From contig JAOAHW010000044.1 in assembly GCA_026415015.1 (NCBI GenBank), forward strand, positions 1-11,262: DNA of 11,262 nucleotides, given 5' to 3'. This document shows, piece by piece, positions 1 to 7,046 of the stretch. The stretch comes from Syntrophorhabdaceae bacterium. GTDB lineage: Bacteria > Desulfobacterota > Syntrophorhabdia > Syntrophorhabdales > Syntrophorhabdaceae. A program made the position numbers and the translations under genes. The stretch's first letter is position 1; every line of letters begins with the position of its first letter. The notes beneath the pieces were generated by a model that was not told the DNA's origin, did no database searches, and saw nothing but the letters and a program-made list of their open reading frames with translations.

Positions 1-2
1 TA

Positions 3-122
3 GGCCTCAGTCTTATAATAAATTTTATTAAAGGTTATATGTTATGGAGGTTTTTTTCTGTAAACCTTCTATGGGGTTACATCTATACGTTCGTCCTGCT
101 TTTAATCTTATTTTTCTTATAG
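3..122 (+). CDS. C-terminal end of a probable membrane protein (partial, enters from the left edge)
   Basis: Frame 3 is open from the left edge to a TAG at 120-122, giving 39 residues. The end is strongly hydrophobic: an aromatic/basic stretch (GYMLWRFFSVN) is followed by a run ending TFVLLLILFFL, which looks like a terminal transmembrane helix. The other two plus frames stop within about 30 bases. This fits the tail of an integral membrane protein or membrane-anchored glycosyltransferase of the glycan cluster that continues to the right. The family cannot be identified from so short a piece, and a chance AT-rich open frame is possible. Confidence 0.4.
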   Translation, partial: GLSLIINFIKGYMLWRFFSVNLLWGYIYTFVLLLILFFL

Positions 123-124
123 TG

Positions 125-152
125 TTGCAAAGATTGTTCAAGTATGTATAAA
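125..152 (+). promoter_or_regulatory. possible sigma70-like promoter before the methyltransferase gene
   Basis: TTGCAA (125-130) and TATAAA (147-152) are separated by 16 bases, matching the -35 and -10 consensus at 4 and 5 of 6 positions. The predicted start of transcription would lie only about 9 bases before the ATG at 168, giving an almost leaderless message, and the ATG lacks a clear Shine-Dalgarno sequence. AT-rich DNA produces such matches by chance, so this is tentative. Confidence 0.25.
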
Positions 153-167
153 TAACAGGCAATTAAT

Positions 168-971
168 ATGCATCCAATTGTAAAAACATTTACAACCCCT
201 GATGGGTTAAAGAATCTGATTTTTCATTTTCCTGTCCACTGGAGGGCGCTAAAGGTAAGGCTTTTCGCTGACAAAGATTTTTATAAACCCCTTGGTAAGG
301 AAAAAAATGATTATGACAGGTACTTTCAGGAGATAAGAGGAGATGAGTTAAATATCTACCTTGAAAAGGAGCTTGAGATATTTTCCAAAATCAAAGGAAA
401 GACTGTAAGGGGATGTGAATATTCATCAGGTGCTATATCAAGGCAGCATGGACATTGTATATATGTTCTTGTTAGGATGTTAAAACCAGAGAAGGCAGTA
501 GAGACTGGGACTGCCAATGGGTATTCCACATCCTTTATTCTGAAGGCTATGGAAAGGAATAAAAAAGGTATGCTTTACTCTATAGATTTCCCTGAGATAG
601 AAGGAAAGGAATATTCCCCTGATGATTTTTATAGGGAAAAAGGCGGTGCTGTTGTCCCCAAGAATAAGACATCAGGCTGGCTTGTCCCTGATGAATTAAG
701 AGCAAGGCTAAAACTCTTTACTGGCAGGTCTCAGGATGTGCTACCAGGGCTATTATCTGAACTTGGGGAGATAGACCTTTTTTTTCATGACAGCGAGCAC
801 ACATACATGGCCATGATGGAGGAGTTTAACATAGCCTGGAGACACCTCAAGGATAGGGGGATTCTCCTTGCCCATGATGTAAACTGGAATAAGGCCTTTA
901 CTGATTTTGGAAAAAAAATTAAGACACAGCCTTTTTTCATTGATGGTTCTTTGGGCTTCCTGATAAAATAA
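168..971 (+). CDS. class I SAM-dependent methyltransferase (Methyltransf_24-like), probable glycan-cluster enzyme
   Basis: A 267-residue protein with a Rossmann-type SAM-binding core. Motif I is VETGTANGYST (residues 111-121), followed by the acidic end of strand 2 (D140) in YSID. A later strand carries LFFHDSEH (about 204-211) and then LLAHDV (233-238), the pattern seen in Methyltransf_24 and cephalosporin hydroxylase-like methyltransferases, which often methylate sugars or small metabolites. The first 100 residues are a family-specific N-terminal part with no recognised motif. There is no signal peptide, so it is cytoplasmic. The start has only weak ribosome-binding potential (AGGC about 8 bases upstream) but is the first ATG in frame. 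It lies 17 bases before an AlkP-family gene and upstream of glycosyltransferase genes, so O-methylation of a sugar in the glycan is a reasonable inference; the substrate is unknown. Confidence 0.8.
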   Translation: MHPIVKTFTTPDGLKNLIFHFPVHWRALKVRLFADKDFYKPLGKEKNDYDRYFQEIRGDELNIYLEKELEIFSKIKGKTVRGCEYSSGAISRQHGHCIYVLVRMLKPEKAVETGTANGYSTSFILKAMERNKKGMLYSIDFPEIEGKEYSPDDFYREKGGAVVPKNKTSGWLVPDELRARLKLFTGRSQDVLPGLLSELGEIDLFFHDSEHTYMAMMEEFNIAWRHLKDRGILLAHDVNWNKAFTDFGKKIKTQPFFIDGSLGFLIK

Positions 972-988
972 GCCCTTTAATATTTATT

Positions 989-2605
989 ATGTCTGTGAAA
1001 CATAAAACAACAGTAATAGGTCTTGATGGGGCAGGTTTTTTTCTGGTACAGGACTGGATGAAAAAAGGTTATCTGCCCAACCTAAAAAAGATATATGAAA
1101 AAGGTGTATTTGCTATTCTGAATTCGTCTTTTGTACCCATAACCCCTATTGCCTGGACAAGTATAACTACTGGAAAAAATTCAGGAAAACACGGTATATT
1201 CGACTGGTCTGTCCGAAAAGGCAATGGATACGAATACGATATAGTATGTTCAGCCCACTGCAGGGCAGAGCGGCTCTGGGGTATCTTAAATAGATATGGA
1301 TTCTCAACTGGGGTCTTTAATATACCTATTACCTATCCACCTGATGATGTAGATGAGTTTTTTGTGTCAGGTTTTGATACACCGAGTATAGATTCAGATT
1401 TTACAAGACCTAAGAAGCTAAAGGATAAACTTTTAAAAAACATAAAAGACTATGAACTCTTTGCAGAGGTTGGCTATACAGCAGGCGAAGAGAAGAAGTA
1501 TGCCGAAGTACTAAAAAGGCATCTGAAGGCAAAAAGGGATGCTATAAACTTTCTCCTTGATGAGTATGACTGTGATTTCTCCATATTCGTTGTCATGGAA
1601 CTCGACCATCTCCATCATAAACTCTGGAGGTTTGTAGAGAAAGAATCAGATATAGCTATTGAGGTATATGCCCTGGCCGATGAGATAGTGGGTGATATCC
1701 TATCAAGAAAACCTGATGATAATATCTTTGTTGTATCAGATCATGGAGGTGGCAGGCTCGAAGGTGTGGTCTATCTGAATAGATGGCTTATGAAAGAGGG
1801 GCTTCTCAGCGTCTTTGATTCACCCATGTTAAGGGTTAAATATCTTTTGAGCAGATCAGATATAATTGCAAAGACTTACAGGATAATATCAAAACTTGGT
1901 CTTGGCTGGATAAAGAGATTCCTTTCAAAGGAGACCCAGGAGATGTTCGCCACTTCTTTTATTTCCTTTAAAGACATAGATTGGTCAAAGACAAGGGCCT
2001 TTGCTATGGGAGAGTTTGGACAGATCTATATTCACGAAGAGGGTAGGTTTGAAAAGGGTATAGTTAACAAAAAAGAGTATGATGAATTAGTTGATAGGGT
2101 CATAGAGGGTTTAAGGCAGATAAAAGACAAAAACGGTGTTACCCTGGTCGATAAGGTCTACAGAAGAGATGAGATCTATTCAGGGGAAAGTTTAGATAAT
2201 GCACCAGATATAGTATGTAGTTTCAGGGACTATGCCTATGACTCTTCTGTAAAGTTTGGTTTTGAACAGAAAGACATAATTGGCCCGCCAGAGTTTGAAG
2301 ACACAGGCACCCACAGACGAGAGGGTATCTTTTTTGCCTGTGGCCCTGACATAAAAAAGATAGATGTGGATAATTCACTTGATATATGTGATGTAACACC
2401 AACTATTTTATATCTATTTGGTTGTCCCATAGATAGGGATATGGATGGAAAGGTGGCTTATGAAATATTCAAAGATGAATTCAAAAGAGAAAGAGGCGTG
2501 ATTTTTACAGAAAAACAGGCGTTGGCTGAACATAAAAAGATATTTACAGACGAGGACAAAGAAGAAGTGGTAAAAAAACTCAGAGCTTTGGGGTACATGG
2601 ATTGA
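989..2605 (+). CDS. AlkP-superfamily phosphohydrolase/phosphodiesterase (COG3379/NPP-like), Thr nucleophile
   Basis: A 538-residue protein of the alkaline phosphatase superfamily, type I phosphodiesterase/nucleotide pyrophosphatase branch. The metal and catalytic residues are all visible: D13 (GLDG), predicted nucleophile T52 (in PITPIAWTSITTG), D206 and H210 (ELDHLHH), D251-H252 (SDHGGG) and H442 (GTHRREG). There is no signal peptide or membrane helix, so unlike secreted phosphatases it should act in the cytoplasm. Family members are predicted to cleave phosphomono- or diesters and their true substrates are mostly unknown. It ends KKLRALGYMD, a tail also common on sulfatase-type proteins and echoed in the CysD homologue of this window. 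It sits between a methyltransferase and a PssD/PssE pair, suggesting a role in turnover or editing of a nucleotide-sugar or lipid-linked glycan intermediate (inference). A second paralogue lies at 9095-10372. Confidence 0.85.
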   Translation: MSVKHKTTVIGLDGAGFFLVQDWMKKGYLPNLKKIYEKGVFAILNSSFVPITPIAWTSITTGKNSGKHGIFDWSVRKGNGYEYDIVCSAHCRAERLWGILNRYGFSTGVFNIPITYPPDDVDEFFVSGFDTPSIDSDFTRPKKLKDKLLKNIKDYELFAEVGYTAGEEKKYAEVLKRHLKAKRDAINFLLDEYDCDFSIFVVMELDHLHHKLWRFVEKESDIAIEVYALADEIVGDILSRKPDDNIFVVSDHGGGRLEGVVYLNRWLMKEGLLSVFDSPMLRVKYLLSRSDIIAKTYRIISKLGLGWIKRFLSKETQEMFATSFISFKDIDWSKTRAFAMGEFGQIYIHEEGRFEKGIVNKKEYDELVDRVIEGLRQIKDKNGVTLVDKVYRRDEIYSGESLDNAPDIVCSFRDYAYDSSVKFGFEQKDIIGPPEFEDTGTHRREGIFFACGPDIKKIDVDNSLDICDVTPTILYLFGCPIDRDMDGKVAYEIFKDEFKRERGVIFTEKQALAEHKKIFTDEDKEEVVKKLRALGYMD

Positions 2606-2607
2606 TT

Positions 2608-3081
2608 ATGAATATATATGTTGTGGCGTCTACTGGTGGACATATGACACAGGCCTTAAATGTTATTGATGCCTTTGAAGATACAGATATATTTCTCATA
2701 ACCCTTGACTTTCCAAATGTGAGAAATATCGCGATAAAGAAATTGAAACAGATTTATAGGATTAAACTATGGTTTAAATATTCCATTAAACTTGGTGTGC
2801 CTTTTACATTAATGGTAAGTTTCTTTACGATTTTCAGGATATTTTTAAAAAATAGACCGGACATTATATTTTCCACAGGTTCAGAGATAGCAATTCCTAC
2901 TTTTTTTGTTGGTAAATTTTTATTTCGTGCAAGAACAATATATATGGAATCTTTAACAAGGGTTCATGATCTATCCATGACAGGTAAGATTTTGTATAAA
3001 TTTTCTGATGTATTCCTTGTCCAGTGGAAAGAACTTACAGAGAAATACAATAAGGCCATATATAGGGGCAGGCTTATATGA
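2608..3081 (+). CDS. pssD: PssD/Cps14F-type (Alg14-like) membrane-anchoring glycosyltransferase subunit
   Basis: About 157 residues. The N-terminus has the hallmark ASTGGHMTQ glycine-rich loop. The middle has an amphipathic/hydrophobic stretch (VPFTLMVSFFTIFRIFL) and then RPDIIFSTGSEIAIPTFF. The end has IYMESLTRVHDLSMTGKIL and VFLVQWKEL...YRGRLI, the conserved Alg14/PssD signature. In this family the subunit binds acceptor and membrane and recruits the catalytic Alg13/PssE subunit, the next gene. The family usually adds the second sugar to a polyprenyl-linked saccharide at the inner membrane face. Start: ATG at 2608, 2 bases after the previous stop. A TTG at 2602 overlapping that stop is an alternative, with GGGG 8 bases upstream. 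The gene is noticeably AT-rich: 16 of 60 bases are G+C at 2761-2820 and 17 of 60 at 2821-2880. It overlaps pssE by ATGA. Confidence 0.85.
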   Translation: MNIYVVASTGGHMTQALNVIDAFEDTDIFLITLDFPNVRNIAIKKLKQIYRIKLWFKYSIKLGVPFTLMVSFFTIFRIFLKNRPDIIFSTGSEIAIPTFFVGKFLFRARTIYMESLTRVHDLSMTGKILYKFSDVFLVQWKELTEKYNKAIYRGRLI

Positions 3082-3593
3082 TATTTGTAACTGTAGGTGC
3101 TGCTGAAGAAGGTATGGAGTTTGAAAGGTTAATAAATATGATCGATGAGATAGCAGTCGATATTGATGAGGAGATTATTGCCCAGATAGGCTCAATCAAA
3201 AAACCACCTAAAAACATAGAATGGTTTAGATATAAAAATTTTCAGGAGATCCTTGATTATTTCAGGGACGCATCTTTTGTTATAGGCCATTGTGGGACAG
3301 GGACCGTACTAAATGCCTTAAAGTTCAGTAGACCCATAATAGTTGTCCCTCGAAAGATGGAGTTTGGCGAACACGATATGGATGACCACCAGCTTGAACT
3401 GGCAGACAGGCTAAGGGGCATGAAGGGCATCTTTGTTGTGGATGATATAGAGGATTTAAAGGGGACCATACTCAAGGTAAAAGAACTTTTAAAAAAAGGT
3501 GAGTTAGAGCCATCCTTTTCAGAGGAGAGAGACAAACTCATAAGATTCCTTAAGGACTATGTGCGGGATTATAGGCTTCAACTGGAAAAATAA
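3078..3593 (+). CDS. pssE: PssE/Cps14G-type (Alg13-like, GT28 C-terminal) glycosyltransferase catalytic subunit
   Basis: A 171-residue protein matching the nucleotide-sugar-binding half of GT-B enzymes. It begins IFVTVG (residues 2-7). It has AQIG near 35-38, then VIGHCGTGTVLNAL (68-81), where most relatives read HAGxGT, then VVPR (89-92) and GEHDMDDHQ (97-105), the donor-binding signature. It partners with the preceding Alg14-like subunit; the two genes share a 4-base ATGA overlap, typical of translational coupling and of the known pssD-pssE pairing. Donor and acceptor cannot be read from sequence. Characterised relatives transfer glucuronic acid (Rhizobium PssDE) or galactose (pneumococcal Cps14FG) onto lipid-linked glucose. 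The last 35 bases overlap the following asparagine synthase gene. Confidence 0.87.
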   Translation: MIFVTVGAAEEGMEFERLINMIDEIAVDIDEEIIAQIGSIKKPPKNIEWFRYKNFQEILDYFRDASFVIGHCGTGTVLNALKFSRPIIVVPRKMEFGEHDMDDHQLELADRLRGMKGIFVVDDIEDLKGTILKVKELLKKGELEPSFSEERDKLIRFLKDYVRDYRLQLEK

Positions 3594-5415
3594 AGAACAA
3601 CTAAATAAGGCTATGGTATTGATGAACCACAGGGGGCCTGATGATGAGGGTTTCTATGTGGATGATGAGGTGTCTCTGGGGCACAGAAGGCTATCCATTA
3701 TTGACCTTACATCTGCTGGCAGGCAGCCCATGACAGATAGTGAGGCCAGATATTACCTCATCTTTAATGGCGAGATATACAATTATATTGAGCTTAAGGA
3801 TGAGCTCAAAAGAAAAGGTCATAGATTTTCAACAGACACAGACAGCGAGGTCATAATTTATGCTTATAAGGAATGGGGGGAAAAGGCTCTAAACAGGTTC
3901 AATGGCATGTTTGCATTCTGCATCTATGATAGTGTTGAAAAAAGACTTTTTCTTGCACGGGACAGATTTGGCGTTAAACCCCTATACTACCAGTTTCATA
4001 ATAATAGATTCATCTTCTCATCAGAGATAAAACCTATCCTGTTATTATCAGATAGGGCACCAGCACCCCATGAGACAGCTATATTCGATTATCTTCTATA
4101 TAATTTCTACAACTACAGTGAAAATACTTTTTTTGAAGGTATCTATAGCCTCCTGCCAGGTCATTATATGTTTTTTGACCTTGTTGAAAAACAACTAAGT
4201 GTCAAAAGATGGTATGATATACCCCTTGAAAATAGATGGACAGGGGGTTTTGAGGACGCCTCAGACAAATTCAGAGAACTCTTTGTTGATGCCATAAGGC
4301 TTAGATTAAGAAGCGATGTAGAGATAGGCACATGCCTAAGTGGAGGCCTTGATTCATCTTCTATTGTATGTAACTTAAAACAATTTGGCCCAAGGTTTAC
4401 TGATAGATTCAAATCCTTTAGTGTGGTCTTTGATGACCCCTCCATTGATGAATCACCTTATATCCATGAGGTAATACATCATGGTGATTTTGAAGGCTAT
4501 TTTACAACCCCTTCGGTAGATGACCTTCTTAATGATGTGACTGACCTTATAACACATCAGGAGGAACCCTTTGGTGGGACGAGTATATTTGCCCAATGGT
4601 GTGTCATGAAGCTCACCCACAGCCATAATGTAAAGGTCCTCCTGGATGGCCAGGGAGGCGATGAACTGCTCGGTGGTTATCCCTTCTTTTTTGCCTATCT
4701 CTTTCTTGAAAAATTAAAAAAAATGAAGTTAATAGAGCTACTCGGTGAGATTAGGGGCTATAGAAGACACTTCAGGGAGCATGATGCCTTTCTTATGATT
4801 ATACTCCTTATGTTATCTCCATCTCTTAAGGTCATGGCCATGTCTCGATACTTTCACTCTGCTATAAACAAGGATTTTATCAAAAGATATGCAAAAGATT
4901 CTGTTTATCCCTCTGTAATGTATAGCCTCACTGACCTCAATAAGGCATTATACAACAGGATGAGATTCTCTCTGCCCCAGCTCTTAAGAGAGGAGGACAA
5001 AAACTCCATGAGCTTCTCTATTGAGGCAAGACTGCCCTTTCTCGACTACAGGGTTGTGGAGTTTTTATTCTCCCTGCCATCAGATTTTAAACTCCATAAT
5101 GGTCTATCAAAACACATCCTCAGGGAGTCCATGAGGGGTGTCCTGCCTGAGAAGATATACAGGAGGACCCTAAAGCTCGGTTTCCCTACGCCCCTTGAAG
5201 AATGGATAAGGGATGAGAGATTTGGCAGGTTCATGGAAGATGTGATTTTTTCTGAGACATCTAAAAAAAGGGGTTACTACGATATGGATATTCTCCGTCA
5301 AGTTTTTGAAGGTCACAGGCGAAGAAGGCTTGATGCCACCCAGATACTCTGGAAGACATTCAACCTTGAGATGTGGTTTAAGATATTTATTGAGAAAAAA
5401 GGCATATACAATTAA
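3559..5415 (+). CDS. asnB: asparagine synthase (glutamine-hydrolysing) family amidotransferase
   Basis: A 618-residue two-domain AsnB-type enzyme. The N-terminal glutaminase begins MCGIIGF, so Cys2 becomes the Ntn nucleophile after Met removal, and continues with NHRGPDDEGF, GHRRLSIIDL and FNGEIYNY. The C-terminal ATP-pyrophosphatase domain has the PPi loop SGGLDSSS (residues 261-268), DGQGGDE (363-369), SIEARLPFLDYR and the distal PTPLEEWI region. All catalytic features look intact and length is typical of the larger bacterial AsnB group. The enzyme transfers glutamine-derived ammonia to an adenylated carboxylate: aspartate in the classical reaction, sugar uronic acids or other substrates in polysaccharide clusters. 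Its position as last gene of a glycan operon, overlapping pssE by 35 bases, favours amidation of a glycan precursor (inference). AAGGA lies only 2 bases before the ATG, but MCGI fixes the start. Confidence 0.92.
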   Translation: MCGIIGFNWKNKEQLNKAMVLMNHRGPDDEGFYVDDEVSLGHRRLSIIDLTSAGRQPMTDSEARYYLIFNGEIYNYIELKDELKRKGHRFSTDTDSEVIIYAYKEWGEKALNRFNGMFAFCIYDSVEKRLFLARDRFGVKPLYYQFHNNRFIFSSEIKPILLLSDRAPAPHETAIFDYLLYNFYNYSENTFFEGIYSLLPGHYMFFDLVEKQLSVKRWYDIPLENRWTGGFEDASDKFRELFVDAIRLRLRSDVEIGTCLSGGLDSSSIVCNLKQFGPRFTDRFKSFSVVFDDPSIDESPYIHEVIHHGDFEGYFTTPSVDDLLNDVTDLITHQEEPFGGTSIFAQWCVMKLTHSHNVKVLLDGQGGDELLGGYPFFFAYLFLEKLKKMKLIELLGEIRGYRRHFREHDAFLMIILLMLSPSLKVMAMSRYFHSAINKDFIKRYAKDSVYPSVMYSLTDLNKALYNRMRFSLPQLLREEDKNSMSFSIEARLPFLDYRVVEFLFSLPSDFKLHNGLSKHILRESMRGVLPEKIYRRTLKLGFPTPLEEWIRDERFGRFMEDVIFSETSKKRGYYDMDILRQVFEGHRRRRLDATQILWKTFNLEMWFKIFIEKKGIYN

Positions 5416-5443
5416 TACACATGGGTCTTTAAATTAAAAAACC

Positions 5444-5472
5444 TTGACAAATCGAATTCTAACCATTATTTT
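5444..5472 (+). promoter_or_regulatory. sigma70-like promoter for the DASS transporter gene
   Basis: A perfect -35 hexamer TTGACA (5444-5449) is followed 17 bases later by TATTTT (5467-5472), 4 of 6 matches to TATAAT with the key T, A and final T in place. It sits in the only sizeable plus-strand intergenic gap (5416-5560), so transcription would begin near 5479, leaving a leader of about 80 bases before the ATG at 5561. Confidence 0.5.
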
Positions 5473-5491
5473 AAGGATTTAAATTGGTATT

Positions 5492-5506
5492 TAAAAACAG
5501 TTTTTA
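5492..5506. repeat. perfect 15-bp palindrome TAAAAACAGTTTTTA in the transporter leader
   Basis: Two 7-base arms are perfectly complementary around a single central A. It begins about 13 bases after the predicted transcription start. The one-base centre disfavours an RNA hairpin of full length, so if functional it is more likely a dimeric-repressor operator. The A/T-only arms apart from one C/G pair make chance occurrence realistic. Confidence 0.3.
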
Positions 5507-5560
5507 TTCTTCCTGGTAGTATGTGAGGTTCATCCGAAAAAAGGAATAAATATACTGCCT

Positions 5561-6964
5561 ATGAAAAATAAGCTAAAAAACAGCCTCATAACCATTGCCA
5601 TAGGCCTTATGATCTGGTTTATACCAGTGCCTAAAGGCGTGACATCTCAGGCCTGGCATTTGCTTGCCATATTTGCAGCCACTATAGTGGGTTTTATTCT
5701 TCAGCCACTACCCATAGGCGCCATAGCCTTTATCAGTCTTACCATTACTGCGACCTTAAAGGTTTTAACCCCCCATGAGGCATTGGCAGGGTTCGGGGAT
5801 GACACTATATGGCTTATTGTCTCTGCCTTTCTGTTTGCCAAGGGTTTTATAAAGACTGGTCTTGGCAGAAGGATCGCCTATCGTATTATGGGGGCTATAG
5901 GTGATAGCTCTTTAAAGCTTGCCTATGCCCTTGTTTTTAGTGACCTGGTCATCTCACCTGCAACCCCATCGAATACTGCCCGTGCAGGGGGTATCCTATA
6001 TCCTATTGTGCGAAGCCTTGCCTCTGCCTTTGATTCCGAACCAGGCAAAGACCCCAGGAGAATAGGTGCCTATCTTATAAAAACCGTATTTCAGGGGAAC
6101 TGCATAACCTCGGCCATGTTTTTGACTGCTGTTGCCCCTAACTCCATTGTTGCTTCCATGGCCCTTCAGACAGCCAATATTCAGTTAGGCTGGGGCACAT
6201 GGGCGCTGGCAGCATTATTGCCAGGTCTTATAGGTATTGCCTTTACCCCTTGGTTGCTCTATAGACTCTATCCGCCAGAGATCAAAAAAACCCCAGAGGC
6301 CAAAGAGATCGCCAGGGCTGAGCTTACAAAGATGGGACCCATAAGTAGAGGAGAGATACTCGTGGCAGGGGTGTTCCTCCTTGCCCTTTTACTCTGGACC
6401 ACCTCCAGTATAACGGGCCTGAGTGCTACAGTGACAGCCATGATTGCAGTGGGGATTATGTTAATAGGTGGGGCAATTACATGGCAGGATGTGTTAGAGG
6501 AAAAAGGTGCCTGGGATACCCTGGTCTGGATGGGGACATTAATAAGCCTTGCATCGGCACTCACCCATCTTGGATTGATTAAGTGGTTTGCAGACCTGGT
6601 GGCAGCAAAGCTCACAGGTATTCACTGGATGATTGCCCTTATATTGCTACTTTTAGCCTATATGTATTCCCACTACGCCTTTGCCAGCCTTTCTGCCCAT
6701 GTAACTGCCATGTATGCTGCTTTTCTTGCCGTTGCCATTGGAGAGGGTGCACCACCATTTCTATCAGCCATGGGGTTAGGCGTCATATCTTCTCTTTTTG
6801 GTTGTTTGACCCACTTTGCCACAGGCCCAGCACCCATCTATTTCGGTAGTGGCTATGTTCCACAGGGTACATGGTGGCGTCTGGGCTTTATCATGTCAGT
6901 AGTCAACCTCATCATCTTCATTGGTATCGGCGGGTTGTGGTGGAAGATGATAGGGCTGTGGTAA
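5561..6964 (+). CDS. DASS (SLC13/CitT-like) anion:sodium symporter, probable dicarboxylate/oxoglutarate transporter
   Basis: A 467-residue inner-membrane protein with about 11-13 hydrophobic segments and the two DASS signatures. The first is SPATPSNTARAGG (132-144), holding the SNT sodium/substrate motif. The second repeat has LTHFATGPAPIYFGSGYVPQ (416-435) in the equivalent position. The SNTARAGG variant is typical of the CitT/TtdT/plastid oxoglutarate-malate translocator branch, so a di- or tricarboxylate is the likely substrate. Sulfate, which some SLC13 members carry, is a weaker alternative suggested only by the cysDN genes next door. The ATG at 5561 has a poor ribosome-binding site (AAGGA about 15 bases upstream), but the MKNKLKNSLITI start fits a first helix. 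It is more GC-rich than neighbours (35 of 60 at 6361-6420; 28 of 60 at 6541-6600), hinting at a different history. It has its own promoter and converges with cysN, 82 bases between stops. Confidence 0.88.
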   Translation: MKNKLKNSLITIAIGLMIWFIPVPKGVTSQAWHLLAIFAATIVGFILQPLPIGAIAFISLTITATLKVLTPHEALAGFGDDTIWLIVSAFLFAKGFIKTGLGRRIAYRIMGAIGDSSLKLAYALVFSDLVISPATPSNTARAGGILYPIVRSLASAFDSEPGKDPRRIGAYLIKTVFQGNCITSAMFLTAVAPNSIVASMALQTANIQLGWGTWALAALLPGLIGIAFTPWLLYRLYPPEIKKTPEAKEIARAELTKMGPISRGEILVAGVFLLALLLWTTSSITGLSATVTAMIAVGIMLIGGAITWQDVLEEKGAWDTLVWMGTLISLASALTHLGLIKWFADLVAAKLTGIHWMIALILLLLAYMYSHYAFASLSAHVTAMYAAFLAVAIGEGAPPFLSAMGLGVISSLFGCLTHFATGPAPIYFGSGYVPQGTWWRLGFIMSVVNLIIFIGIGGLWWKMIGLW

Positions 6965-7046
6965 ATACCTGTCAGATGATAACGTAAAGCAATAGGGAAT
7001 ATCACCCAAGGATTCGAGACCTCACATGGTTTTTTTAAGATACCTT

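Noticed and set aside
5421..5443. Terminator after asnB
   Set aside because: GGT...ACC arms surround an AT-rich interior with mismatches and no following T run; not convincing.
6583..6849. Cysteine-rich open frame inside the transporter gene
   Set aside because: It lies wholly within the DASS coding sequence in another frame, starts without a ribosome site, and has no recognisable motif; a shadow frame.
5561..6964. Sulfate transporter role for the DASS protein because of nearby cysDN
   Set aside because: It is on the opposite strand with its own promoter, and the SNTARAGG signature matches the di/tricarboxylate branch. Sulfate is kept only as a weak alternative.
6965..7046. Bidirectional terminator between the convergent transporter and cysN genes
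   Set aside because: There is a run of seven T at 7030-7036 but no stem of more than about 3-4 base pairs before it on either strand.
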